From contig BCHS01000004.1 in the NCBI GenBank assembly GCA_039545275.1, positions 552,978 to 616,977 on the forward strand: DNA of 64,000 nucleotides. The letters are read 5' to 3'. Below are positions 19,126 to 31,552 of this stretch, in pieces. The notes beneath the pieces were generated by a model. It did not search any database and had not been told where the DNA came from. It saw only the letters and a program-made list of their open reading frames with translations. How positions within the stretch are numbered: the first letter of the stretch is position 1; the number at the start of each line of letters is the position of its first letter. The translations under genes were made by a program, and so were the position numbers. Source of the DNA: Pseudomicrostroma phylloplanum. Lineage: Eukaryota; Basidiomycota; Exobasidiomycetes; Microstromatales.

Positions 19126-22100
19126 TCACTGCACCTTCTTTCCAGCCTGCTGCTGCTGTTTGCTCTTAGCTTTGCGCACGCGCCAACCCAGCCCGAGCTC
19201 CAATCCATTGCCCAAAGCGACCTCTGCAACTCTCTTCATCGACCACAGATAGACGATGAAGAGTGAGAGGTTTGAGAGCCCATCGACCAGGGTGGGCAGC
19301 AAGGCCGTAGGTGGCTCGAAGAGGAGGGAGACCAGGGAGAAGACGTGTACAGCCATCATTAGCCCGTGTACTGCGGCCCCGAGCCTGCCCACAACGTCGT
19401 GTCTGGTGCCCGAAAGATCCGCGAATGGACGGTATCCAATCATGTAGTTCCAGAGCAACACAAGGAAGACGTATTGAAGCTGTAGGCCATCTCTACGTAT
19501 TATTGGCCAAAGACTGAGGAGCCGACATGGAGAGAAAAGAAGCGGCGGGGTCAGCGGGCCAGCAATTCTTGCGAAAGCGAGGGTTTCAGCTCACCGGAAT
19601 GTTGCGACATTGTTGCTCAGAATGATCCACTCCCAGTCAACTTTCCCTGCTCCTCCTCCCCACTCGTCGCCTTTGGCCACTGTCAGCAATGTCAGTGGCA
19701 GCAGCGGGAAGAGGACGCGGGTCACGTCCGACTCGTACGTTTTGCCGGAGGGGAGGAAGAGGTAGGTGGCCAAAGAGATTGCCGCTGCTGCGTAGGGCAG
19801 TACTGCAGCCGACGGTGAAGGGCAAGAGGAGGAGACTTTGACCTCATCCCCTTTCAGACGCTGCTGTGAAAGGTCGGTCTCACGACTGGGCCGCTGAGAA
19901 GGAAGTGCTGATGATTCACCTCGCACGAGGCTCTCGGCGAGGCTCCGCAAATCACTTCCAGCTTCGGACGGAGTCTGTGACCCTGATCTCTTGTGCTGTC
20001 GATGGCTACGCCCAGCATCTGCTGTTCGAGAGCTAGACTTGGTGGCCGGATTACGACCGCTGGCGCTGCCGCCCACCGACGAGGCGATTCTAGAAGTACC
20101 AGCCAGCTGCGACAAGTCGGGTGAAGCGACTGTTTCGGCGAGTCGCATCTCGATCCTGACTGTCTCTCGAGCAGCCCGGAAGCAGATCAGGCAAGGGAAG
20201 AGCAATGCTACAGCTGTAGTCGCGATCCTCGCAATCTTCGCATCGAGGGGCAGATGTTTATGCAACCAGGCGCTGACGTGCCACGCCCTGAGTGGCGACC
20301 GCCCGTCCTCGGTGGGCGCCGGTGGGGTCGACAGCGCTCCTCCGAGCCTTGTGAAGATTTGCCGAATAGAGGCCGAGGTCGTGAAGGAAAGCCAGGGCAA
20401 GAAAACGACGACAAAAGTGAGAGTGACTGCAAGAGCTACACCGCTGAGGAAGATCGTTCTGTGGGCAGTGAAGTCCACGATGTGCGGCAAGGTCAGCGAT
20501 CATACTCGATGAAGAAGCATTCAAGCGACAACGTACCCTCTCGAAGCACTAATGCTGGTAAGACCAGCCCATCGCCCCAAGAAGAGGGCAAGCATGACAG
20601 GGGCCAAGATGAGTGCGCTTTGGTCGAAACATAGAGCCCACAGGAAGACCGTGATAGCGGCGACGTAGCTACAGCTCACTTTCCTCGATAGGTTGATGAT
20701 CTGAGCACGCGCCTTTGTGGCGCCGACCAAGGCCGAGGGGTCTGCGTTGGGAAGACTGGTATGCAACATGGTCAAGCTCAGTGTGACAAGGCCGAGAGAG
20801 ATAGATTGCCATCCGCCCAAGCCATAGTCCGCCAGCAGAAGTGCTGGTTGCCCGAGGACAGTCAGAGCGGCGATAGCCTTTGTCCTACGTCCACGATCTG
20901 AGAGGCGCTTGCTCAGAAACCAGAGGACGGATGGTATGTAGATCAGGTGCGAAGATATGAGTTGAACGAGGACCATGTAGGTATGAGCAGCCGGTGCATG
21001 TGCGTCGCGCGAGGGAGGGAAGACGAAGGCGCCTGAAAGCGCAGGGTATTTGATAGCACTGCACCGAGGGACAGAGGAAGTCAGTACGAACATCAGAAGC
21101 TTGACCCAAGACAAGGCCTTTGCTGCTCCCCATTGAGACTCACATAGATCCAAATAAGCAGCTCATATATCCAGCGAGGGGTGGCTCGTTGAGTAGATGG
21201 TGGTCGACATCAAAAACATACCACTCATCATAGGGAAGGCTGGCCGCTAGCGACATCCAGTGCCGGGATGTCTCCCACCCAATTCTGACCTTCCCTGACC
21301 ATCCTCCAGCGGCGATGACCCACTTGACTAGGAGCAGGACACTGAGGCCTATGCTGACGAGCGCAGACAAGGACAATCTTTCCTTCATCATGCCTCGCAC
21401 AAAGGTACGAAGCGGCGTTGCCTCCGACCTCTTCTTGACCTCTTGAACGAAGCGAGACTGCCCCAGATCCAAAGGTCGCAGAGATTGACGAGAAGCGCTA
21501 CTCGGAAGTACAGAGCCTGCAAGTGAGGGCGCCTTGTGAGATCCTCCTCCGCTACTTGGGGCGACTTTGAGTCCCTTCCTTGAATGCGATCCTTGATGAA
21601 GTTCTCTGTTCATCGCAGAGGATGGTATGGCAGACGAGTCCCTCCACTGGAGTACGCTGCTTAGGTTGCTGGACACGCTAGCGTCTCTCGGGAGGCTAAC
21701 GCCTGCATTTCCGTCTACGTTGCCGTTGCCATTGTACTGCGGCTCTTCTTGCTCGACAAGACCAGGTTCGCCTTCCCAAAGAGGCAGACCAGGCCGTACA
21801 GGCCGGGCGACATCCCTTCCACTTCCTTTGCCTATCATTCGCCGCCTCCCCGTTGCGCTCAGGACCCCATTCGACCATCCTCCTAGACTACCCTCGCCCG
21901 CTGCAGAGCCAGCATCAGACTCAACTCTGCGCCTGACGCGTCCCGGAGGGGCAAAGGACGTGAATTGGGAGGTCTGATGCCTTGCATCGCCACGGCCAGG
22001 CAATGCCTGAGCAGGCGCAAGGTAGCTCTGCGATTGCAGCCAACTCTCAAGACCAGCGCCGACGACAGGCAGTGGAGGCACCTCGTCATCGATTCGGCCC

Positions 22101-22519
22101 TGCGATAAGTCTCTTTGTGCACTCTTGGAGCGTTCCCTTGGAGTGATCGTCGCACCTGTCCGCACGCGGTGCTGTTGCGAGAATGGCAAAGCCGCTGGCA
22201 TCACGCTGCTACCCCATGACTCGCTCGAGTTCAGTCTCGAGCGGCGGTTGTCTGTCGGAGCCAGCAGCGGAGGCAGGTAGTCTAATGCATCATCTTGAGT
22301 CTCACCATCTAGCGTAGGCATCGGAGGTCTGCCAGAGGTATTTGATCCTGCCTGAGATGTCGATGCCCGTGCAGAGCCCGGGTGCAGCTGACGCTTCACA
22401 GTGCGAGGACGGCTATTGCTCCTTTGTCGGGCTGTGGTATACAGCGTTTCCACGGCCGGATCGAAAGCGGGTTCCTGGTTTCCATCCGCCCAAGTCTGGT
22501 TCGACGAGAGACCTTCCAT
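19126..22519 (-). CDS. Divergent ALG6/ALG8-type glucosyltransferase (GT57)
   Basis: Likely ER multi-pass dolichyl-phosphate-glucose glucosyltransferase of N-glycan precursor assembly. Four exons, 22519-21144, 21058-20537, 20458-19595 and 19492-19126, give 1042 residues. Residues 1-380 are a disordered Ser/Arg/Gly-rich arm, absent from the usual 480-560-residue enzymes. After the first membrane segment (LSALVSIGLSVLLLVKWVIA) comes the family's first lumenal loop: SRHWMSLAASLPYDEWY, then LLNEPPLAGYMS, where ALG6/8 normally read LDYPPL. A later stretch, PALLLADYGLGGWQSISLGL, parallels the family's LIDHGHFQYN region. Several further hydrophobic segments follow, interrupted by a Ser-rich insert in exon 3. 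ALG6 or ALG8 cannot be decided, and a non-catalytic relative is possible. Confidence 0.6.
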
Positions 22520-22999
22520 CCGAAGCGAAGCTAGCTGGTGGGGAGGCAGTGCGGGCTCGAGCACGAAGCACTCCGGATAAGTGGGAGGTAATGACTACCG
22601 TCTACTCGGTGGAAGCAAGGCTCGTATGAGGAGCGCGCGGGACTGAAGGATGGCAACTCCGGGACCCGCCGGACTGCTCTGTTGCAATGCGAGTGAGACG
22701 GGCAAAAGAAGGAAGTATTGAGTGGGAAAAGTGGATGATAGCAGAGGAAGAAGCACCTTGACCGGCCGGGCATGTAGGCGGCCGGTCCGTCCACCCCCAC
22801 TCATGCCCCGCTTCTCGCTTCCGGTCCGAGACACGACAATGGCTCCGAGGACGCGATTGGGAATCTCAGACGCAGACGAGAATCTGCCTGTTGCTTCCTC
22901 GCCGGCTATCCTCCCAGTCAGTGACACCGCCATCCACATTGGACTCTCTTTCAGCTCGACGAGCTCTTGTGACCTGAAGAGACTATCCCTAAGCGGCAC
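22520..22999. promoter_or_regulatory. Divergent promoter, glucosyltransferase and PIF1
   Basis: 480 nt between two start codons in opposite directions. No TATA box or repeat was noticed. Open frames on the minus strand here lack a protein-like pattern. Confidence 0.4.
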
Positions 23000-25474
23000 A
23001 TGAGTGGCATTTCGGGTCTTCATGGCCTCAAGCGTGCCTGGTCGGGCAGCGCCCATGATCTCGGGGAAGACGACGAGGATGTGAATATCGCTCCTACCAA
23101 GGCTCAAAGACGAATGAAGGAGAACATCTTGCCGGCTAGCAGTCCAGCTGAATACATCGACGGCTGGGAGATGACGCCACCTGAGAAGCAAGAGGCTATC
23201 CGCAAATCTATCCAGGGAGGTAGGACTTATACACTTCGTGAGTAGGCCATCTACACTATATGCTATGACAGCAAGCGCTGATGTATACCCCTCCGTCGTC
23301 GTGTCGCCTGCATATAGCCTTGAACCATGATAGTGAGGCCCACAACGTCTTCAGGCCTAGATTTGCCGACCCCGACAATGTCGAGGACAGCCTCGCCGTG
23401 ACAGCCAGCCAGCGTCAGCTCCCAGGAGTGCGAGTGTCCGGTCTCTCGCGCAGCTTTACTCGTACAACCAGTCAAGACCACGAAGCTGGAACCTCTCTTT
23501 CGAGCTCAGTGGCCAGCTCCAGCAAACTGAAGATTCCGGCCTCCTCATCTTCTTCGTCGAGGAGCGACAGGCTTGATGTGGCGCCACAACGGAGCCGGTC
23601 GAATTCGACCGAGCCTTCTGCCTCATCAGGAGTACCACAAAAGCGACAGCTTCCTCCTGGCTTTCAGAGCAAGTCTAAGCAGCAGCTCGCCGAGGAGCGT
23701 CGCCGCAACGGTCAGGGCCCATCCTTCTTGTCTAAGCAGCAACAACGACCAGCGAGCGTGGGCCTGCAAAATCCAGATGACGAGTACAAGGAGAAGGAGG
23801 CAACAGTACCTGGCATGTTCAGATTGAGTGCGCAGCAGCTTCGGGTCAGGAATATGGTGGTAGAGGAAGGCAAAAATGTATTCTTCACCGGATCGGCAGG
23901 TGAGCAGGACCCGGTCAGTGACGCAAAGCGTCAGCCTCACGATTGCTGATGTGTGCCCTGAATCCCACTACAGGAACTGGAAAATCCGTTCTTCTTCGAG
24001 ACATTATCAAGCTGTTGAAGAAGAAGTTCAGCAAGCGAGCAGAAGCAGTAGCCACCACAGCTTCGACCGGTATTGCTGCCTGCAACATCGGAGGAGTGAC
24101 GCTTCATAGTTTCGCAGGAGTGGGTCTCGGCAACGAAAGTACGGAAGCACTGCTTCAAAAGATCAAGAAGAATCGAAAGGCAGTCGGACGATGGGTGCGA
24201 ACGCAAGTTCTGATCATCGATGAGAGTGAGTATCACATGTCAGAAGTAAGAGCGATTTGCCTTGCATCAAGCTGACGCATTGCTGCCTCTTTGGTCTGCT
24301 AGTATCGATGGTGGAGCCATCTCTCCTTGACAAGCTGGAACACATCGCTCGATCTTTGCGAAAGTCGGAGAAGCCCTTCGGAGGCCTTCAGATCGTCATC
24401 ACTGGCGACTTCTTTCAGCTACCACCCGTGACTAAGAATGGTGAAACAAGGTTTGCCTTTGAGGCCGAGATGTGGGACAAGGTCCTCGACTATAAAGTGA
24501 ATCTCACCGAAGTCTTCAGACAAAAGGACCAGACATTTGTCAGGATGCTCAATGAGATGAGGCACGGGAAGTTGAGTCAAGACTCCATCACTCGCTTCTC
24601 CCAGCTCTCTCGCGAGCCTAAAGTCGACGAGAACATCGTCCCTACCCAACTCTACCCGCACCGCAACGATGTCGACAAGGCGAACCAGAGCCGTCTCCTG
24701 GGTCTCAAGGTCTCTGGCCGCACATTTGAGGCAAAAGATGCAGGCGAGCTACCTCTTGACCAGAGGGAGAAGGTTCTGGCCAACTTCATGGCTCCGCAGA
24801 AGCTCTTCCTCAAGATTGGTGCTCAGGTGATGCTGATCAAGAATCTGGACGAGACGCTCGTGAACGGTTCCATCGGACAGGTGGTAGCCTTCTGCGACAA
24901 TTGGGAGTACAAGATTGCCCTCGAGAAATATTCTGACCTCTTCGAGGAGCACAATCTCTCTGATCTGCGCAACGATATTCAGGAGCGACGGATGCGAGAG
25001 ACGAGTCCCGTTAAAGGAGCGATGAACAGCGGCAGCGCGCGAGGGACCCCGGAACCCAACGGCAAGGGTGGCGAGGGTGGCGTTGGACTGGCGAAAGCGG
25101 GCAGAACACCTCAGCCTGGTCAACAATGGCCGTTGGTCCGCTTCACTCAGCCTGGCGGAGGCCACCGGACCGAGCTGATCATCCCCGAGACGTGGAAGAA
25201 CGAGCTGCCTAATGGAGAGGTGCAGGCCTCGAGGACGCAGGTGCCTCTGATCCTGGCCTGGGCAATGTCAATCCACAAGTCACAGGGTCAGACTATCCCC
25301 TGTTGTCGCATCGACCTCGGCAAGGTCTTCGAAAAGGGCCAAGCGTATGTAGCACTGTCCCGAGCTACCTGTCTGGAAGGTCTTCAAGTGTTGAACTTCC
25401 GAGCCGAGAAGGTCATGGCGCATCCGCGCGTCATCGAGTGGAGCAAGAGCCTTTCGACGTCCAACGGCCGTTGA
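23000..25474 (+). CDS. PIF1: PIF1-family 5'-3' DNA helicase
   Basis: ATP-dependent helicase acting on mitochondrial DNA, telomeres, G-quadruplexes and Okazaki fragments in the yeast model. Four exons, 23000-23237, 23318-23899, 23974-24225 and 24303-25474, give 747 residues. Splicing rebuilds the motifs exactly: Walker [16 protein letters not shown] near residue 270 spans intron 2, and Walker [16 protein letters not shown] spans intron 3. Also present are GDFFQLPPV (motif III), the PIF1 signature-type [20 protein letters not shown], and the C-terminal [13 protein letters not shown] and [15 protein letters not shown]. About 270 N-terminal residues are disordered and Ser-rich. A Gly-rich insert lies around residue 600. 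Confidence 0.95.
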
Positions 25475-25636
25475 GGCATCGCCCATTGGCGAGTGTCGTA
25501 TCGTCAGCTCCTGCTCTCTCATACTGTCCCGGATACCTCTCTTGTGCATTTCTGTCTTCCCCTATCCGTCACTCATGCCTTTTTCCATCTTTTGTGAACC
25601 TGTTTGCTATTTGACAAGTCTTGGTACAGCACTCGC

Positions 25637-26403
25637 TCATATCCTCTCCCCTTGTGTCGACCTCGCCGGCCCCGACGAAGAGAACCAACCTCCCCCTCTA
25701 GACGTCGGTGCCGAGTCTCTTTGACTCTGCTCCTGTTGCTTCTGCTGTCTCTCTGCTGCACTCTGCTTCATGTCGATCCCAGCACCAGCACCAGCGCCTG
25801 AGCTAGCGCCGGTGCTGGACCTCTGGTGCCTGAGCTCTTCATCGCCCTGAAAGCCTAAATTGGTCATCTCGTCCTTTTCCATCAGACCTCTATCAAACGT
25901 TCAGATCAGAAAGGAGCCAGCGCAAGTCAGCATTCTGACCTTCCAGGCTTGACTCATCGCCCGGCCCCGGGTAGGTTTGGCCTGCAAACGGAGAAGCGGC
26001 TCGACTCGACTCACTTTTCCATTCTGCACTCGAGGTACCTCCTGCTGAGATGGCGACACTTGCCGTTGTCTTGCTTGTTCTGCTTAAGGCAGGTCATGTA
26101 TTCGCGCATGACCGATGTGCACTCTCCTGTAGAGGTGGGAAGGGGAAGGGCGGAAGGGAGGGAAGAGGGGGTGAAGGAGGGAGCTCAGCTAAGGGAATAG
26201 TGGACGAGCTTATGTGGCGATGGTAGCACCTTTCGCCCCAATCATTGGAGCGAGACTGCCAGGCAATGCTTTTGACAGAAGCAACGTCCTGACCTCCGTC
26301 TCGTCGCTCTTCCGTACTCACCCTCATGATCAAGTGGGAAGGATCCACGATCCGGAGGCGTGACACTGAAAGTGGTGAAGCCAGGCGGCCTGCCGAACGA
26401 CAT
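25637..26403 (-). CDS. COX19: Cytochrome c oxidase assembly protein COX19
   Basis: Mitochondrial intermembrane-space twin CX9C protein for copper delivery and assembly of complex IV. Three exons, 26403-26322, 26126-26015 and 25889-25637, give 148 residues. The N-terminus MSFGRPPGFTTFSVTPPDRG is characteristic of COX19. The CHCH core has Cys30/Cys40 (CTSVMREYMTC) and Cys51/Cys61 (CRHLSRRYLEC), followed by RMEKGLMEKDEMTNLGF. A Ser/Gly/Gln-rich tail of about 60 residues makes it longer than the roughly 100-residue yeast protein. It converges with PIF1. Confidence 0.95.
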
Positions 26404-28332
26404 TTTCAGTCTCTTCTGACTCCACTGCTGCTACGTTGCAAGCAGATTGACGTCTCTCCTTTCTTTCTCCCGCTCTCTAATAATGTAAGGCGGTTCCTCT
26501 TGCTCAGCAGCTGGGAGATGCTGCAGGAGATCTGGGTAGTAGTCAGTCGTTGCGGAAGGAGAGGCTGACCGAAGCTCCGTTCCGACGTCCTGACCTTCGG
26601 GGCGTTGCACGGTCCCCCTTGATTTCCTTCCGCGGACCACGCCGCTCCACACCTCGGCCTTTGCAGATCACCGTAAGGGTGTGAGTTGAGTAAAGACACT
26701 TGATTCACTGGCGCATCTCGTCGGAGCGCGGGCACTGGGGTACAACACAGAGAGACGGGAGTTTGCTGCAAGCGACGCTGCTTTGCAACGGTTTAGATGG
26801 CTCTACGGGATCGGAGAGAAGCAGAGGCGCTACCGGGAAGAAGAAGGAGGAGAAGAAGAAGAAGAGGCCGGAAGTCGGGCGTGCAATCGCCTTTGATTGT
26901 TGCTTCGGCTTTCCTACGAACGATGGTGCCGATGTAATAAAGCTCACACGTGCTCCCTTTGTGTCATTGACCTCACAGATGCCGAAGCCAAGAAGAAGAA
27001 GAAGAAGAAGACGCGGCTACCAAGACGGGCTGCTGCCGCTGCCGTTGCCGCTGCCGCTGCAGAGCGCGCTACGACGAGGTGATGGCGAGGCTGAGATCAG
27101 ATTACCTTGTTGAGTGAGCGAGCCTAATTCCCTCGGCTCCAGAAACTCTGCCTTGACCTGTCCCGGATTCTGCGCTTGCTCGGTTCTTCTGGCCCATATG
27201 CGGGCGGGAAGGGAGGCTCAGACGACAGACGCCCTTACTCATGTCTCGTCGAGGACAAAGGGGAAGAAGGCTCCCGAAGGGCGGAGCTGAGATCAGAAAT
27301 GGGTGCGGGCCTGGAGATCGGCAAGGGGAGGGGGGGGAGGGGGGCCGAGCGCGGCGATACAATCGAATCGCGTCGTCTGCCCAGATGGCGGCAAGAAGGA
27401 GTGGCTTGTGTGAACCTTGATGGTAGTCCCGACGGCCAAGGCGAAAGAAGGCTAAAGCTAAAGTGCCCGATGTGCGTGGGTAAGGGAGGAGGGTAGCCAG
27501 AGGGGGAAGGGAGGAGGGAGGGGGTGTGAGCGGGGACGGGGCAGGCCAGACGCGTGAGAGTGGCGTGGTGCCGTCGGTGGTGGTGATGCTGCCCCGTGCT
27601 GGTGCAGCCCAGCACAGGAGCGGTGTTCTTGCGCTGCCCCGCTGCCGCCTTGGTGCTCGTGGCCCCTGACTTGGCTGTTGCTGCTGCTGCTGCCGTCCGT
27701 CGTGCGCCTGGCTTGCCCGCCCTGCCTGCCTGCCTGCCTGGCTGCCCTGCCTTTGTCCGACGCAGCGGCTGCGCTCTGCCCGTCCTTCTCACCGCCGCGG
27801 GCCTCCACGTCCCAACACCTCCCAATCGACCCAACCACACTCCCTTCCTCATCAACCTCCCCCCCCCTTTGTCCCCAAACACACTCCACGGCCGAAGCTC
27901 CACTGCCACTGGCGACATCACGAACCTCAAACGACTACACAGCTCACGACAAGACTCATACTCTCTCGACAAGCAGCTTGAGCATCTCTGCACGGCCTAA
28001 GCGCTCCACGCCCTACGCACAAACCAAAGGCTGGTCCCTTATTCCTTCCGAAGCACTCCCGAATTTCACTTCGCCCGCCCTCACTGGCCCCTTTGCGAGG
28101 ACCTTCAGAGCCTCTTCCTGTTCACACACCTCGTTCGCACGCTACTTGCCTTGTCGGAGATCGGTACCAGACACTACCACGACGTAACAGCAAGGAGAAG
28201 CTCAGCGAACCGCAAACACGCCAGGCACCTTTGCTCCTCGACCATCACTTCGCCTTGTCCAAGTGATCTCGTCTACCTCACCCTCAGCACACCGCGACCT
28301 TTAGCTTTGCAGCCTCCTTCGATCCACTGATC
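26404..28332. other. Long divergent intergenic region, COX19 and bZIP genes
   Basis: About 1.9 kb with no recognisable gene. It holds purine-rich AAG/GAG runs at about 26838-26867 and 26991-27010, a G-rich tract near 27330-27343, TGCC tetranucleotide repeats near 27720-27745, and a C-rich stretch before 28333. Open frames on both strands are low-complexity (Pro/Arg/Ser). The right part is probably a long leader for the bZIP gene and contains several upstream ATGs. Confidence 0.45.
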
Positions 28333-31300
28333 ATGAGCGTCGCAGCATTTGGGGATCATCACGACCCACAGGATGTGTCCTTCGAATCCTTCATCGATGC
28401 AGACGCAATTGCCGATCACAATGACAGTACGGACCAGCAGCACGACGCTCCGTCGGCCTCGGCTGCCAGTGCACCACCGGTATCAGCTTCTCTGAGCTCC
28501 GGCGGGACGAATGCGATGCACCTCCATCACCACATGCCCATGTCGACTTCGCTGCCCAATACACCGAAGATGGCTTCGAGCTACTCCTTTGGAGGTAGTG
28601 CGATGGGTGGACACCACAACGAGTCTTCCCTCAACCACCTCTCCTTTGAGTGGGATGACATGAATGGCCACCACAATGGAGAATCACTCTCTCACCAAGC
28701 CCTGTCCGCCAGCCTGCCAGGAGCGTCACAGCCCGACCTTCACGGCATGCCTGGATTGGCCTATGACTCTACTAGCACCCCCAGTGACGCTTCCAGCTGG
28801 TCTTCGGCTACAGGGCGGAGGTCACTCGACGACGTCGCGATTCACCCGAGCCATTACCCATCGGATGGGGGCAGCAATGGCGGCGGCTTTGGGATGAGCA
28901 GCATGCACGGACGATCGGTTTCATTGAATCTCCACGACATCCCTCATGCCTCAATGGGCGACGATCTCATTGCACAGGCTCCACCTCAATCTCGTGGCCA
29001 ACAGCCTTTCATCAAGATGGAGCAGCACGACCACATTCCCTTTGACGATGCACACCTCCATGGAATCCACCACACCGGAGCCTATGAAGCTGCTGCCGCT
29101 GCCGTCACCGACCAGACAGCCGCGACGACTCCTCCATTTGAGAAGAGGCGCAAGCTTGAAGAGGAGGGCAACGCTGGTAAGAAGGACGCTAGCTCCACGG
29201 CCAAGGGCAACGCTGCATCGAAGAAGGCAAGCAGCAAGCGTAAGCCATCCCAGTCTGTCAGCGGATCGGTCAATGGCGCAGAGGATCAATCAGCCGAGGA
29301 CAGCTCCGTGGCAGGCGCAGACGAGTCCATTGCACAGTCAATCGACGACGATGGCGAGCAGGACGAGTCTAGCAATGCTGCGACACGTAAGCCAGCAGCC
29401 AAGGGCAAGAAGCCTCCGCCTTCGGCCAGCCAATTCACAGAGTCTGGCAAGCCCTTCCCGGTCATTGATACTTCCGCGGCACACTCCAGCCTCTTCGTAC
29501 CGCCTGACACATCTGGCCTGACCAAGAGAGAGGCCCGACTCGTCAAGAATCGAGCGGCAGCCTTCCTTTCCCGACAGCGCAAGCGCGAGCAATTCGAGCT
29601 GCTCGAGAAGCAATGCAAGAGCATTTGCCGATTGACTTGGAGGATGTGGGAGACGATTGCTGGCCCCGGCGCAGACATCGATGCGCTGGAACAGACTGTC
29701 TTGCCAGCCATCTTCGCTGAGGAGTCCCCCGACGTTCGTGACTGCTTGGAACAGATCGTTGCTGCCAAGGGAGCTTCCATTGCTCCCACTGAGGAGAGCA
29801 TTGCCAATGGGACTCACAGCAGCCGACAGGAATCATCGCCTCCTGCGGACAGCGGAGCGTCTCCCTCCCGAGGCGGCGCTAATGCCGGACTAAAGAGGGA
29901 GCGAGAGGAGGACAAGGGCACCAGCGACAAGTCCTCCCAGTCGGCCACAATAGAAAGTCTCAAGAACGAGCTGGCTGCAGCTCACAAGCGCGAGACCCGT
30001 CTTCGCACGACTCTCGCAGAGGAGCGGACACGCTGGGCTTCTTCTGCACCTTCGGCGGCTGCAGCTCCCTCGGATCTGGACGGCTCTGCAAGCCAGAGCA
30101 TCCCGCCCTTCTACCCCATGCATCCTGGTGCTGCTGCAAATGGTCTTAACCATCTCATCGATCCTTCGACCGCCTTTGCTGCCTCTTCGGAACGGGTTTT
30201 TCGTGAGGGGCGGTCAGCCGGAAGCGGTTTGTCCCTGACCATTGCCCCTCAACTCACTGCCGCCGATGTCGATGCTGCCATCACTCCTCGTCCCGATCGC
30301 TCCTCCAAGCGTGACGGTCGCGCAGATGATGGCGCCTCGCGATTCGCACCTCGACAACAGCACCAGCAGTCTCGCGACATCTCCCGAGCTTCATCACAGC
30401 CCTTGTCAAGCACTGTCTCCTCGCAGGCATTTGCTCTCGCTCCCACGTCAGTCTCTGGCGTCCCAGCCTCCACACGGCGGGCTACGAGCAGCATGGCCCT
30501 GATGGTCTTGCTCTTCGGCTTTGCCTTGTTTGGTTCCGGAAGCCTCCCCTCTGGCAGTGACATGCCCAGAATGGGAATGACCAGACTGGCTCCGATGAAT
30601 GGGTGAGCAAAGCATCTCACGGCAGACGAAACGTGCAGGAATGTGTGTACTGACATCCATATCTTTCTCTCCTTCTTCTTATAGCGCCTTCTCGTCTGTT
30701 GGCGGTCTCTTCGATCCCCTCGCAACGTCGGGCGGCCCTGACCCACTCGGCTTCCTACGCCGCAAGAACGAGGAAGAAGAAGACGAGGAAATGGACATTG
30801 GTGATGGCCGCCCATCTTCTCACCTCTCTGCGAGCGACCTGGCTCTGCATCTCCCCGCCAGCGTGGCCTCTCAACTTGACGACGTCGCGGATCTGTTGCC
30901 TATGTGCTCACTGGACGACGAGTCCCACGGATCTGAGGAGGCGCGCAGGATGCTTCTCGAACGACTCCAGGAGCGCGCAAGCAAGGGCCAGTGGAAGGGT
31001 CTGGAGGGCCAGCAGCAAATGCAAAACGCCTTCATCCTGCTCGATGATGAGGAAGAAGTTGCCCCGGGCAACGGCGAAGCTACTTCTTCCGACGAGGACA
31101 CTGCCATTGTGAGCGAACGTACGTCCGCTCCTCGCAAGTTGAAGCTCTTCCTCGCTCAGACTCGTCAAGGCGGCGCCTTAGCGGACACCGACAGGATGAA
31201 CGATCGAGATGCCTCTGCCAGCAGCAGCGGGCCCTCGACCGTTCCGTCCTCGCCCACTGCGGTCGCATCGCCAGGGAGCAGTCACTCTGACGATGTCTTC

Positions 31301-31552
31301 GAGGACGCCAGCATCAGAACGCCAACCAGTTCCAGCAGCGAGCTTCCCGCCACGCCTTCTCAGCGCATCGGCAGCGGCAAGACCTTCCGGGCTGAGGACG
31401 CCGACGACTATGGCATGTCGTTCCTGGAACTGGAGTTTAGCTTGAGCGGCAAGAGACTGGTCAAGGACGAGGCAGAGCTGGCCAATCTGATCAACAGAGC
31501 AGCTGCGCAGCACGTCGATGGCCGAGCTAGCAAAGGAAAGTCGCGAAAGTAG
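28333..31552 (+). CDS. Membrane-tethered bZIP transcription factor (ATF6/CREB3-like layout)
   Basis: Two exons, 28333-30602 and 30685-31552, give 1045 residues. Residues 1-390 are a Ser/His/Gly-rich acidic region suited to activation. The bZIP basic region is near 395-425: LTKREARLVKNRAAAFLSRQ, followed by RKREQFELLEKQ, keeping the N-x7-R DNA contact (Asn to Arg). The leucine heptads are poor after the first turn. Near residue 721 a hydrophobic segment, SSMALMVLLFGFALFGSGSL, could span a membrane, leaving about 300 residues beyond it. That order matches ER-tethered factors released by intramembrane proteolysis, such as ATF6 and CREB3. That mechanism is inference. The ATG at 28333 is the first in frame with this protein. 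Confidence 0.82.

Noticed and set aside
27235..28187. Open frames of about 170-250 codons on both strands before the bZIP gene
   Set aside because: Pro/Arg/Ala/His-rich low complexity, with TGCC and CAC-type repeats open in several frames at once. Treated as leader/promoter sequence.
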